Below, piece after piece: positions 35,770 through 48,092 of a stretch of DNA of 64,000 nt (positions are counted from its first letter, which is position 1; the number at the start of each line of letters is the position of its first letter). The notes under the pieces are model-generated. The model was not told the origin of the DNA. It searched no databases and saw only the letters and a program-made list of their open reading frames with translations. The DNA is taken from NCBI RefSeq assembly GCF_028858725.1, contig NC_084790.1:28003031-28067030 (forward strand), in the 5' to 3' direction. Origin of the DNA: Colius striatus. Its lineage: Eukaryota > Chordata > Aves > Coliiformes > Coliidae. A program made the position numbers and the translations under genes.

Positions 35770-35842
35770 GATATGATATGATATGATATGATATGATATG
35801 ATATGATATGATATGATATGATATGATATGATATGATATGAT
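35770..35842. repeat. (ATATG)n pentanucleotide microsatellite
   Basis: About 14 to 15 perfect copies of the 5-base unit ATATG/GATAT, ended by a single variant unit (ATGTG). A perfect array of this length is expected to vary in length between individuals. Confidence 0.97.
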
Positions 35843-37554
35843 GTGTTAATTCTGTGGCTATACTTGTGCAGATAGAGTTGTTACCCATTATTCTTGTCAA
35901 GCCTGGGTGATGTCAGAGCTGATCATCACTACTTTCCCTCAGGCTCCTGAGGTGTTCCTGCTGCTTCAGCTCTGTGTACTGCTAGTTTCTTTGCTGTACA
36001 GTGTATTGTACCAGAAGAGGGCAGAGATACCTAATGTTGCTTCCAGTCACTGCTCATGCTACACTACACATGGTGGAAAACATTTCTGGTAGCAGTATCT
36101 TAGTTCAGCTCTTTTGGAGCATTTGTGTCATGTGGCTAGGTTAAATATGGTAGTGCAACCTCTTGGTGTAAAAGTAACCAAATTAATCTTTAATTGTTAC
36201 TGATACCTGTTGTATTTAATCAAGGCAATTATATTAGTATAAATTTTGGTTGTTACTGTTTTGCATTACTTATTTACATATTTAAAGACTAGCATAGTTT
36301 CATCATAGTAAGGCAGGGAAACCCTGAGTTTCCTAAATTGATCCGTCATACAAAACAACTTTACAGGGTGTTAGGATGTTGACCTAAAGCTACAGATTAT
36401 TTACTGTTTTGCTTCACTTCTGGCTGCTTTTCTACTTGTACTTTTGCAGCTTCAACTTTCTTGGAAAGGGGGAAGCATTTTTGTGATAGTTTATTCTACA
36501 GTTTATTGTTTCTCTTTGGCATTGTACTGAATAAGTAATAACCACTGATTAGTGAACTTAGAATGCTAATGAGTGTTTGAGAGAGTGAGCTAGCTAATAA
36601 AAAGGAAAAGCTTTCAAACTAATAGGATGGCATTACAGACAATTACTTGTGATTTGATGATTGCATGATAGATTTAGAGTTCTACTCTAGTCTGTAACTC
36701 TGGATTCTGTTCTGACTTTACTGTTCACTTAAAATGTGTCCTTGGACAAGTCTCTTGTTTATAATCTTTATTTTGCTACATATGAAGCTTTACAGTGCTG
36801 CCTGGAGTTCCTAAGTAATCCAGTGTCTATTGTGGAGTATTCTACCATAGGAAATTACTGAGTCTAAAACATAACAAGATTTTTAAAGGAGTGGGACAGT
36901 TGTATGGGAAGCAGAAGCACTCAGGAATGAAATAGTTACTGATAAAATAAGAAAATGTAGTTAAATTTTTTTTGGGGTTTAAGCCTGTCTCTGGATGTAG
37001 GGAATTGGAAGGACTGTAGACAGAAAAACAGCAGCCCTGCTGCTTCATGATACAGAAGGTTTCTCTGAAGCATTTGTTATTTGTCACTAGCTCCATGATC
37101 ATATTCTTGCACTGATTCATAGCGAAACGTGATTGATTTGTCTCTGAAACTTAAACTGAAACAGGCAATCCTGAGATGATAAGAAAGGCAGTGGCAATGT
37201 AAAAAACATGATGAACCATGCCTCTAAGAGATTCAGTTATTGTGTTGATATTCAGTAAACAAAAAAGTGAATTATGTTTTTTCTCTTCTGTTTTTGATCA
37301 GTGCTGTTTTTCAATCTGACATAGTATCTGACATTCTGTGGTTCTTAGATATTGTCAGTTACATTGATTTACTCTGTGCTATGCAAGTGATTTTATACTT
37401 CCTTCTGGATCTTGTAATTTAGTAAATGATCAGTGCTTTGGAAATGTTATTACTCTTTTTTCCTTTTTCCTGGCATTGTTAGTATATGCTAGACAGGAAG
37501 TAATGGTGGTGGAGCTGTTTGCTTTTTTCTTTCTGGAAAGACAAACAATCTTAT
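35843..37554. other. MCC intron 2, no recognised feature
   Basis: AT-rich intron with no recognised repeat, exon or RNA gene. Confidence 0.5.
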
Positions 37555-38128
37555 TCATATGTCAACAATGTGCCCTGGCAGCCAAAAGGGACAACCATGT
37601 CCTGAGGTGCATCGAGCACAGTATGGCTGGTTGGTCAAGGGAGGTAGTTGTCCCAGTCTGCACTGGTGGGCTCCCACTCATGTGCAGTTTTGAGTGCCTC
37701 AGTACAAGAAGGACATGAAACTATTGGAGTGTATCCAGAGGAGGGTGACTAAGGTGGTGGAAGGTCTCAAGGACAAACTGAGGTCACTTGGTTTGTTCAG
37801 CTTGGAGAAGAGAAGGCTCGAGGGAATGACCTCGTGGCAGTCTTCAGCTTCTTCAAGAGGAGCAGCAAAAGGGAAGGTGGTTCCTCCCTCTGGCGACCAG
37901 AGGTAGGACACAAGAAAATGGAATGAAGCTGCATCAGGGGAAATTCAGACTAGACATTAGGAAAAAGTTCTTCACAGAGAGTGGTCAGTCACTGAAACCA
38001 AACCTGTCAGAGGTCAAGGAGTGGATGGAGATACTCTCTGTTATATGGTTTAGATAGTTGTGAAAAGAGTAGGGAGTTCATCCTTATGGGTCTCTTTCAG
38101 ATTGAAGTATTCTGTGATTATGTGCATT
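37555..38128 (+). mobile_element. Old CR1 3' fragment next to exon 3
   Basis: Diverged CR1 ORF2 C-terminus. Recognisable blocks are GTGCCCTGGCAGCCAAAAGG, CAGAGGAGGGTGACTAAGG, CTTGGAGAAGAGAAGGCTCG and GACATTAGGAAAAAGTTCTT, followed by a degraded tail (ATTCTGTGATTATGTG). It has many substitutions, so it is an older insertion. It ends only about 50 bp before MCC exon 3. Confidence 0.8.
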
Positions 38129-38176
38129 CTTGGTACACAGTCCATACTGTAAGATTTTTCCATTTCTGAATTTCAG

Positions 38177-38388
38177 GTGCCTTATCAGGAGCCAGAGAAA
38201 GCTGGGAGTATGATTCAGGAACAAGAGACCTTCAGAATCCAGACATCCAGAGTCATTTTACTCTACAAAAAGTGTTGGAGTATGGTGGAAGCGATGTGAC
38301 TCAACAGGCTGTTCTGCAAAGACTTCTAGCTCAGGCCTCAAATTTTAGCAGCTCTGCTGGAGGAAGCTGCTTAGAACTTGCCAACACT
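38177..38388 (+). CDS. MCC: MCC exon 3 (long isoform)
   Basis: A 212-nt exon bounded by TTTCAG|G and CACT|GTAAGT, a strong donor. Read in phase with exon 2, the Gly codon is split G|GT and the exon encodes GALSGARESWEYDSGTRDLQ. NPDIQSH, VLEYGGSDVTQQAVLQRLLA and SAGGSCLELANT follow, matching the low-complexity linker of long mammalian MCC. The last codon is complete (phase 0), so it can join the same downstream exon as the short first exon at 59381. The acceptor's pyrimidine tract is short (TTTTTCCATTTCTG) and lies just after an old CR1. Confidence 0.93.
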
Positions 38389-38479
38389 GTAAGTCTGTTT
38401 TGCCTCTGCTTTTGTAGATTTTTAGATTTTTGGAGTTTTTCAGATTTCTTTTTTTCCTGGCTTTTTTTACTACTAGTTC

Positions 38480-38560
38480 ATAGTGTCATAGGATAATTCA
38501 AGCTGTAAAAGAACCTCAGGAGGTCATCTAGTCTAACATCCCGCTCAAGACAAAAAGTCT
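38480..38560 (-). mobile_element. CR1 3' tail fragment, old
   Basis: About 80 bp of degraded, reversed CR1 3' end: GTCATAGGATAATTCAAG, then AGGTCATCTAGTCTAACATC. It is strongly truncated. Confidence 0.6.
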
Positions 38561-41500
38561 AATGGAAGTGATTGCTGACAACAGAGGAAAATCAATTTCT
38601 TTAAGCTACATTGTTAGGAAATAACACTAAATCTGCTCTCGCAATAATCCATTTAAAAGGTACAAGTCTAGGCCTAAGGATGATAGTGAGTGAATCAGCA
38701 TATAATTTCCTATTCAGTTATACATGTTCCATATCCTTGATTGATTTACTTAAAAACTGCCATTTGGGAGATGTGAGCTCTTTCTTCTTTTTTTTTTTTT
38801 TTTTTATTTTAAAGGATGTAGAGTGTACTTGAACAGAATTTTAACTAGAGCTGCTTAAGACCAATATAGATGTGCAAAAAAAGTGGCTTGTGTGCTTTTG
38901 TAGAGCTGCTTAAGACCAATATAGATGTGCAAAAAAAGTGGCTTGCGTGCTTTTGCTTCTGCACCAGAGACTGAGTTGCTATGTCCTTTTTGAATCTGGA
39001 GTTCATTTGAGTTTCAAGGTGAGTATGTACCAGTATGTCGTCTGTCTATGCTTCTGTCTGATGACTGTTCTGAAACTATTGGCTTTAGTAACTTGTTGTA
39101 CATTTGTAAATACAAAGAGATAGGTGTGCAGTGTTATTCAAGAATGTACAATGTGAAGACTTCTGCATTGCTGTGACACACAGAAATCTTAAAAATGCTA
39201 AAGGCTCATAAGAAGTAAGGATCTCTGTGTATTATGGTTTTCTTTTTGTTTCCATCTTTAAATTCCTTCTATATTTATTGTTAATGGAAGATGCCTGATC
39301 TTTTTTTAGCAAGCATCTATTTCTGCTTTAAACTATCCTATGTTCTTTCAAGCCAGAGTAGAATCAGCAGTTTCTCATTTATATGTAGATGAATACAATA
39401 ATGTGTCCATTTGACACCTGCTGAGCATTGATGTCATGGGTAATACGTAGATTTTTGCTTTGTCTTCATTAAAATAGAGTGAGAAAGGAATTGCAGAGAA
39501 TGGTTTACTTAGTTTTTCACTATTTGCATCTATTACCTTTAAAAAAAAATTTAATATGAGGGACATACTTACTGCATTCTAAATTTAAACTCCGAAGAGA
39601 GATAAACATAGACTTCTTAGAGCTGTGATTTAATATAGGTATTTCTCTGTCTCTTTATTTTACCTAGCTATATTTGCCACAATGACAGGCTGAGCTGCAT
39701 CCTTTGCATTCATTCTCAGAAATGGCAAATCTCTGCTTTCATGTTTTTGTGGGCTGAGTCCAGAGAATTTTTCCAGTTATACACAAGGACCTGAGCAGAC
39801 TCATCTGTACTGTAACTGAGATTAGTTAAAAAAAAACTGATGGGAGTTTAATAACTGCATTTCTTCCCTTCAGTTGATTGCATTTCTTTTTGTAAAGCTG
39901 CGTAATAGAATGAAAAAGATTTAGAACCAGACACTGTGTGGACATTCCTCTCTGGAACTCTAGATGCTTCTGAAGTTAATCAATCACAGAAGCATTCTTC
40001 TTCAGAATGCTTACGAAGAAGCAGAACAGAGTCATTCTCTGTCACCCTGTTCCTGGAAGAACAAGTCCTGGCAGCTTCTCCCGAAGGCCATACAAACACA
40101 CTCCTGAAAGCCATATTTTTACATTTTTTGGTAGATATTTAGGCCTAAGACTCTAAAGTCTAACAAAGTAACTACTGAATAGGTGTGCATAAATCAGTTA
40201 GGTACTTTCTGGTTAGAAGTTAAGTGGCTGTTTTTCTCTTAGCACCTGAAAATGTTTTTCCCTATAGGAGTATTAATTCTTGTTACTTAATTTCCCATTT
40301 TTCTTTCTGCCAGCCTTCTTTTGGTTTTAAACCATACAGTCAGACAAAAGACATCCCTGTGGCAGTTATGGACTTCTACAGCATGCTGTACTCCTCAGTA
40401 AATACAGAGAGTCTCCATTCTGCCCTTAACATTTAAGTTTTCTCTTTACAAGAGCTAAATGAACACCAGTACAGTATCGCGTTGTTTGGTTTTCATAAAA
40501 TGATATAATACCTGCTGTGAAGCTTTGTTCCTATTCCTTCACAGGAGCAATGCATTTTTTTAAAAAACACCATTTGAAATGTAACAGTTCATACTCATTG
40601 CATGTGTTTTTGTCTGTTCATTTCATGTAATTTTGCTATGCTTTGGTTTATTAACACATGTTCAGATTCAGGTTTTGGTTTGCCTGAGTAATTTATTCTA
40701 TAGTCTTTATAGGATATGCAACCCTTTTAGAATTTTCCAGATTCACGTTTTTACACCTAAATGCTGAGAACACTTGTCTCTTCACACTTCTTCACCTTAG
40801 TACCAATATTTATGATTAATATATTAAACTTTAATGCAACCTTTCACCACTTACTAATGATGTACTTGTTCATGCCAGTAGATTAACTACTACAGCAAAT
40901 ATCCCTGATGGGAACCCTAGTATATGTTCCAAATGTAATAATTTATGGGCTTAGTTTGTATTGCATTGGAATATAAAGAATTGAAATATTCTTTGTGGAC
41001 AGAAAATAATTCAACCATTTCAGTGGATTTCTTTGTGCATATGGATGTTTGGGAGTTGGAGGTTTTTTGTTTGAACTTGAATTTTCAAAGCTGAACAAGG
41101 AGCACTAATATGAATAGTCATATAGCTGTAGGTGGCCATGCGATATTGATGTGTTCCCTGTGGTGCTATCAGGAGGACTACACTCTATTGTAGGAGCTGA
41201 AGTATTGCTATTCTCTGAAAGCATCGCATGGGACAGCATCTTGATATGACAGGCATATTTCATATTAGAATTCCAGTGAAGTTAACAAGCTAAAGCAATA
41301 AGATTTGGATATGTTTCATTCCCTTTTCCTATTCTCCTTGCATGTGACTAAAATAGACTAGATTATTTTACTTGTTTTTTACTAGACTATGTGTATATAA
41401 TGCTAATATATATCTGTGTACACACTTAGTTTCTGTTGCTTTGATTCAGCATTTTTTTTTAAGTTTAATGTGTTTGTTGTGACAAGCTGCTACATTTACA

Positions 41501-41734
41501 TAAGTAAAACCAATTGGGATTGTTTCATTTTCCTTGAAGATATGATCTCATACTTTTAGCTGTAACAGATTTGCTGAGAAAGTCTCTGCACAAAAATGTT
41601 ACATTTTAAAAATGTAACTCCAAGTATGTTGATACATGTTCTCTTTTTTTAACTATCCAGTCCCTGGACTAGTGTGATCCAGGATCCTTTAACCTCTGAT
41701 TTTGCCTTCCAAACACACTCCAGCTGAATCACTC
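38561..41734. other. MCC intron 3, part, with local duplications
   Basis: Intronic sequence. An 18-base T run lies near 38788, followed by the 55-bp tandem duplication annotated separately. No exon was recognised in the rest; open frames stay at or below 70 codons. Confidence 0.5.
38847..38956. repeat. 55-bp tandem duplication
   Basis: Two adjacent 55-bp copies (38847-38901 and 38902-38956), both starting AGAGCTGCTTAAGACC. They differ only at the GCTTGTGTGC/GCTTGCGTGC position and at the last base. Near-identity indicates a recent event, or a collapsed or expanded assembly. Confidence 0.95.
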
Positions 41735-42263
41735 TTTGAATCACAGAATCATAGAATGGTAGGGGTTGGAAGGGACCTTTAGAAATCATCTAGTCCAAAC
41801 TTCCTGCAGTAGCAGATTCACCTAGATCAGGTCGCATAGGAAGGTGTCCAGGGGGGTCTTGAAGACTTTTTGTGTTCCAGCATCATCCCATTACTCCTTG
41901 TCCTGTCACTGGATACACTAGAAAAAAGGCATGTCTGAAACAGCTGACACCCACAATTTAGATATTTGTAAATATTAATAAGATTCCCCCTCAGTCTCCT
42001 CTTCTCCAGACTAAATAGCCTGAGTTCCCACAGCCTTTCCTCATAAGGAAGATGCTCCAGTGCCCTGATCATTTTGGTGGGCCTGCACTGGACTCCCTTC
42101 AGAAGTTACCCATCCTCTTGAGCTGAGGAGCCCAGAACTGGACACAGGACTCCAGATGAGGCCTCATCAGGGCAGAGTAGAGGGGGAGCAGAACCTTACT
42201 CAACCTGCTGGCCACACTCTTCTTGATGCATCCCAGGATGCCATTGGCCTTCTTGGCAGCATC
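41735..42263 (-). mobile_element. CR1 LINE 3' fragment
   Basis: Reversed CR1. It begins with the tail (ATCACAGAATCATAGAATGG, then GGTTGGAAGGGACC), passes the reversed C-terminal ORF2 blocks (CTTCTCCAGACTAAATAGCC, GAGGCCTCATCAGGGCAGAG), and ends at CATTGGCCTTCTTGGCAGC near 42260. Its upstream end joins the unidentified coding-like remnant at 42264-42600 on the same strand. Confidence 0.88.
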
Positions 42264-42600
42264 TCATTGTTCAGGCCAACAACTAAGCAGACATAGTCCT
42301 GCTTTATCTTGTTCAGGGCTGTCAATGAAAGATGAATGTGTCTGGGTAGAAGGGCATTGACACAGATTGCTCCACCTGCCAAATCTGCACTTCTCTTCTT
42401 AAGGGGAGCTGGTTTTGGAATGTCTCCATCCAGACCAAAACAGAAAGCTAATGCAACAAGATTCTTAATGCATCTTCTTGTAACCACTCTGGTATATGCT
42501 CTTTCTCACATATTCCTGTCTGATCTGCATGTTCATGTACCTTGTTTGAAGGTACTAAAGACTTTGTTGAGTCTGTTTCAGTCATGCATCTCTGGACAGT
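42264..42600 (-). pseudogene. Unidentified coding-like remnant joined to CR1
   Basis: On the minus strand two open stretches follow each other with one frame change near 42475. Reading from the higher coordinate, the first includes STKSLVPSNKV and KEHIPEWLQEDALRI. The second includes ALAFCFGLDGDIPKP, LKKRSADLAGGAICV and LTALNKIKQDYVC, and runs without a stop into the CR1. The amino-acid composition looks like a globular protein rather than intron noise. I do not recognise the parent gene. It may be a partial retrocopy carried with the CR1, or an unrecognised transposon coding region. The function, if any, is lost. Confidence 0.4.
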
Positions 42601-45125
42601 TTCCATTGTTCATCTCTGTGACAGGATGTGCTTTCTGTATAGCAAACTAAGGTGACTGACTAAACTGTATTTAGTTTTCCTTGTGGACTCTCTTTAGGAG
42701 ATGCAGATACCATCTCTGTTAGAGATATGATTGAAAAATCTGTAAAGTACAAAAGCATATTGGAGGTATTCATACCAAAGCGATACGTTGTTGTGTTACC
42801 ATTAATTTCTCAGCATGATCACTAGCGGTTGAGAACTTAATGTCTTTGTCTTAGGAAGTGTCATGTCACAGTCTCTAAAAAATAAGTATTCTCACTACTC
42901 TACCTGTTTGTTATTCAGGGTCAGTGAATGTTTTCATTGCTAATTTTTCCTCCTAAAGAGCATCGAGCTGCAAATTGTGACAGAGAGCGCCATTATTTTG
43001 AAAAGTTTTTTCTTGTTAGTTGGCATAGTTTATACTGAGTGGTAGTATTCCAAAAGTTACTACTATATTTTCAGGACCAGATGCCTTTCCTTTCCCACCT
43101 AGATGATCTGCTTCATAATCAGGCAAACCTAACTTGCAGTGATCTATATATAAGAATAGCTTCTGGATATAGAAGAGCACGTTTAATATTATTATTGTGT
43201 TTACTTTTATGTCAGGCTGTAGAGCAGCTGGTTCTGGATAACTGCTTGAAAGAGCAGTGATGGCCTGTTTCATCCTGAGTCACAATAAGCATTTCTGTAT
43301 TCTGAGGTGCATGTAAATGTAAATTAAGTGAAACTCATGTAAATTCAGTACTACTGTCATATTACTGAGCATATAGTGCTTTCTTGCGATGCCATGTTAC
43401 AAAATGTACTTAGTACTTTAGCAAGAGATTATTACAGAGATGCTTGGTATTTGCTATATATTCATGTATGACATTCTGTGATGAAATACAAAATGCTGAA
43501 TTTAATCTCTTTGCCTGGCCCTTTGTCGAACACTTCAGACCATTTGACAGTATACCCGTTGTTGTGTTATTTTCTACCTTGCCTCCCAGTTTGGCTGTAA
43601 GACAGCCAATTTATATTTCCAGCGTCCTTTGCTGTGTGACTAGCAGGGGTTACGCCTATGAAGCCAACAGTTTCTCCTTTCAAAGACTGATACAATCATA
43701 TTATCTGCTGATGACAGATATTTGCATGTCCATCTTATGTATATGTTTTGCTTGGGGCAAGTCACTTCAACGTTACCATGTTTAGAGAGTAAAAATTATG
43801 CTGCTTAAAACCCCATACAACTTACCCTCCCCAAATACTGTAAACCTCATATATGGACAGCAGTTTTTCTTAAGCTACATTTTTGCCTCATTTTAACTAA
43901 GCTAGTAAATGCAGATTTTCAAAAACACCTCATTAAAACCAGTAAGAGTTGTCTGATTGTGAAAGCAAAAATACTTTTGTAGGGAATGAGGAAAAAAGGG
44001 TTTTATAGAGGCTTGTGACAGCCTAGGTATACTCTTACAGCTGACCTAAATATGAACCATTTTCTCATTTTATTGAAATCAAGCAGTTATTTCTTTTGCG
44101 AAGTAATCTTTTAAAGGGAGGTATCAGGGAAGTCTGAAGACAGAACTGTAGTGTGTGAAATATAATTCCATGGTAGGTTTGTAGGTGTTTATTTGGTGTC
44201 TCTGTTACTGAGAACCTACTGTAAATTCTCTCATATAATTTCTGAAGTTTTTATGGTTTTATAAAATAGCAACATTGGCTTGTCCTTGTCTGGGAAAGTC
44301 TGCCCCTTTTTCTCCTCCCTGATTGTTGCATGAGGGATGAGAGCTTGACTTTTGCCTGTCAGGGTCCCTGTGGGGGATTTTCACCAAAAACAATTTTGCA
44401 GAGTCAAAGATTAGAATTTATGTATGTGAATTTACTAAGGTGATAGATATAAAAAATTCAAGATTACTGTTGATAAATACAGTTACTACAATAGCGCTAA
44501 TATATGATAAAACGTTAGCAGTACTCATCCTGGGGGTTCATCACCACAGAGTGAAAAAGCATAATTTTAACACAAAGGCATCCCTGTCTTGGTGGAGTAA
44601 GAGGAATACAGCCTGTTGACAGTCTCACTTGGGTCTTCAGTCTCTTTCTTCTTGCTGCATCTTTCCCTCTCTCAGTCAACTTGAGAGACAGGGGAACAAA
44701 AATGCTCAAAAGATAAATCTAAAAAACATTCTATCTTACTCTCCCTGGGGACTTTTATACCTCAAACTTGTCTGCCCCTTCCCTGGGATGACATTTGATG
44801 TGGCTGAGGTAGAGAGTGAGGAATATAGTCACATATGTTTAGCATGTACATTTTTTTTCTCATTTTCATTTTTAGGGGTGTTAACCTAAATATTCATTTA
44901 ATGGCTAATGAAGCAGTTATCTTGCTCTGGGAACCATGGCATTGCAGAAACTGATTTGAAACTGTTTTTCCTTTCGATCCCATGACAATATAGCCAAACA
45001 GGATGGTCTTGCGTATGCAAGGCTTCCTCCCTCTGCTGGTTCTCATGCTGATCTCTCAGGCCTTCACCTCCCAGGACTGCACCAGAAATAAGTGGTTACT
45101 GGCACTTTTAACCCTTTGTGTGTAA
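42601..45125. other. MCC intron 3, no recognised feature
   Basis: AT-rich intron. A 113-codon plus-strand open frame at 43444-43785 has no ATG-context, domain or neighbour support and is treated as chance. Confidence 0.5.
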
Positions 45126-45345
45126 TTCATAGAGTCATAGAATCACAGAATAGTAGGGGTTGGAAGGGAGCTTTAGAGATCATCTAGTAAAACTCCCCTG
45201 CAGGAGCAGGTCCACCTAGATCAGGTCACACAGGAACACATCCATGCAGGTCTTGAAGACCTCCAGAGAAGGAGACTCCACACCCTCCCTGGGCAGCTTG
45301 TTCCAGTGCTCTGTCACCCACACAGTAGAATAGTTTCTTGTCCCT
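45126..45345 (-). mobile_element. CR1 3' fragment
   Basis: Reversed CR1 3' end: TCATAGAATCACAGAATAG, GGTTGGAAGGGAGC, CACCTAGATCAGGTCACAC and CCTGGGCAGCTTGTTCCAGT. Truncated near 45345 after the CACAGTAGAATAGTTTCTT block. Confidence 0.85.
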
Positions 45346-45940
45346 TGTAATTCTCACACACCAATCTCTCCAAATCTTCTCTATTTTTAAATTAACCTTG
45401 CCTCTTCATTGGTTAGGGAAGCTCTGCTCCTTCAGATTCCTCACCCAATCTCTTATGGCCAGGGAAGTTGGGCTCCAGAGCATCAGGTGTCCAATGCTCT
45501 TAAGACACCTCTTTTTGGATGGAAGAGAGTAATGCCTTTCTGGTCCCTGTACAGGAGACTAGCATGAGTAAAACACACTTGATTTTGTGTATTTCAAGGA
45601 ATTTGTTCAGTGCTATAGGCACTTTATAGAATATGTCAGAATTCAGTTACTTGTGCACTGATTGATTTTTTTTTCCAAGTTATTTTGTTAGCAGAGTCTG
45701 TTCTGTGTTCCAGAGCCCATGCATACTTTTCCAGTAAACCACATAAGCTGGATCTCTTCCTCTTCTCGCCTTGAAGTCATTTACTTTCCACGTCCTACAT
45801 GCAATCTATATTACAGTTTCATTTTTGTGGCAATAAAAGCTGTTACTATAAAAATATAGCCTAATGATTACTTAATCTACAGCCCTAGTAAGTAAGAAGG
45901 CCTGAAGTTGGAAAAGGTTCTAGTGATTCATTCATAGTCG
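45346..45940. other. MCC intron 3 spacer between two CR1 copies
   Basis: No gene recognised. The first 200 bases are less AT-rich than the surrounding intron and could be unrecognised repeat sequence. Confidence 0.4.
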
Positions 45941-48092
45941 TGAATGGCTATGTACTATTTAGGAAAGACAGGCCAACAAGATGAGGAAGTGGAGTTGCCC
46001 TCTGCATGAGAAAGCAACACTGAAGTGTACTCTGCCTTAGTGGCGATGAGAAGCAGGTTGAATGTTTTTGGATGACAGTGAAGGGGCAAGGTAATGGGGG
46101 TGATACTGAGTTTGCTACAGGCCATCTGATCGGGAAAAGGAAGTGGATGAGGCTTTCTTAAACAGCTGAAAGCAGCCTCATGATCACAGTGCCTGGTCCT
46201 CATAAGTGACTTCAGCTACCAAGTTATTTGCTGGCAAAGCCACTTAGCCACGTATACATAGTCCAGGAGAATCCTGCAGAATACTGATGACACCCTTCCT
46301 GTGGTTGAGGAGCCAACAAGCAGAGGTGTGCTGCTGGACCTTGTACTGACAAATAAAGAGGGTCTGATTTGAGATGTGGAGGTTGAAGGCAACTTGACTG
46401 CAGTGTCCATGAGATGGTCACTGCACTTCCTACATGGAAGAAGCAGGACACCAAGAAAGATTGCAACCCTTAATTCAGGAGAGCTGACTTTGGCCTCTTC
46501 CAAGACCTTCTTGAAGGGATCTCATGGGATAGGATTCTAGATGGTAGAAGGGCCCAAGAGAGCTGGTTGACCTTCAAGTGCCACTTCCTCCAAGACCAAG
46601 ATCAGTGTATCCCCACAAGTAGAAAATCAGGAAAAGGAGGCAAGAGGCCTGGGCGGATGAACAAGGAGCTACTGAAGCAACTAAAGGAGAAGAAAGAAGT
46701 CTATGGAAAGTGGAAAAAGGGAAGAAAGGAGTCTATTGAAGGTGAGAAAAGAGTCTGGTCACTTAGGAAGAGTACAGGAATGTTGCCAGAGCATGTAGGG
46801 ATGAAACTAGGAAGGGTGAAGCCCTTTTGGAATTAAACCTGGCAAGAAGGGCTTCTTCAAGTATATCTGCAGCAAAAGGAAAATTAGGGAGAATATTAGC
46901 CCACTGCTGAAGGAAGGTGCCCTGGTGTTGGAGAATGCAGAGAATGCAGACTTTTTTTCTTCAGTCTTTACAGCCAAGACTGGGCCTTAGGAAGCCCAGC
47001 TCCTGGGGGATAGTAAGATAGTCTGGAGAATGGAAGACCTTCCCTTGGTGGATGAGGATGGGGTTAGAGACGTGTTAAGCAAGTCAGACGCCCATGAATC
47101 CTTGGATCCTGATGGGATGCACCCCTGAGTGCTGAGGGAGCTGAATGATGTCATTGCCAAGCTACTCTCAATCATTTTTGAAAGACTGTAGAGGACTGGT
47201 GAGGTGCCTAAGGACTGTAGAAAGGCCAATGTCACTCCAGTCATGAAAAAAGGCAAGAAAGAGGACCAAAGAAACTACAAGGCAGTCAGACTCACCTCCA
47301 TCCCTGGAAACGTGATGGAACAAATCCTGGATGCCATCTCAAAACACAAAAAGGTAAAGATGGTTATCAGGGAGAGTCAGCGTGGATTCACCAAGGGGAA
47401 ATCCTGTTTGACCAACCTGATAGCTTTCTATGAGGGTTTCTAACTGGCTGGCTAGATGAGAGGAGAGCAGCGGAGGTCATCTACCTTGACTTTAGCAAGT
47501 TCCTGTGTCCAGTTCTGGTCTCCCCAGCTCAAGAGCAACCTGATCTAGGTTGACCTGTTTCTCCAGGGGGCTTGGACTAGATGATCTCTACAGGTCCCTT
47601 CCAACCCCTACCATTCTATAATTCTAAGAGGGACAGGGAACTACTGGAGAGAGTCCAGCATAGGGCCACCAAGATGATAAGGGGACTGGAGCATATTCCT
47701 TATGATGAAAGACTGCAGGAACTGGGGTCCTTCAGCCTGGAGGAGACTGAAGGGGGGATCTTATTAGCACTTACAAATATTTAAAAGATGTATGTCAAGA
47801 GAACGGGACAACACTTTTTTTCTATTGTTTCCAGTGACTAGACAAGGGGTAATGGACAAAAGATGGAACAGAAAAAGTTCCACGTAAACATAAGGAGAAA
47901 CTTCTTTACTATGAGGATGAGGGAGCCTTGGCACAGGCTGCCTGGACCTTCCTTTTCTGGACACGTTCAAAACCAACCTGGACATGTTCCTGTGTGACAT
48001 GATCAAGGGGAACCTGCCTCAGCAGGGGGTTTGGACTAGATGATCTCTAAAGGTCCCTTCCACCCGCTACCATTCTGTGATTCTGTAATATG
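45941..48092 (+). mobile_element. Long CR1 LINE ORF2 copy, internally deleted
   Basis: Begins inside the ORF2 endonuclease (TGGCTATGTACTATTTAGG). It continues through the post-endonuclease region (RPGRMNKELLKQLKEKKEVY) and the first reverse-transcriptase blocks (RKANVTPVMKKGKK, SQRGFTKGKSCLTNLIAF, then VIYLDFS). At about 47493 it jumps to the ORF2 C-terminus (CVQFW-like). The palm catalytic motifs are therefore missing. It ends with the CR1 tail near 48065-48092 (CCATTCTGTGATTCTGTAA). It also carries a second, 90-bp CR1 piece at 47536-47625. Confidence 0.88.
47536..47625 (+). mobile_element. 90-bp CR1 3' end inserted within a CR1
   Basis: CAACCTGATCTAGGTTGACC through ATTCTATAATTCT is a complete CR1 3' end lying inside the coding part of another CR1. 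The host CR1 sequence is interrupted between AAGAG (47531-47535) and a repeated AAGAG (47626-47630), which looks like a 5-bp target-site duplication. Removing the insert and one AAGAG restores the usual CR1 sequence. Confidence 0.8.

Noticed and set aside
43444..43785. A 113-codon plus-strand open frame
   Set aside because: No domain, no supporting context, and the composition is that of the surrounding intron.
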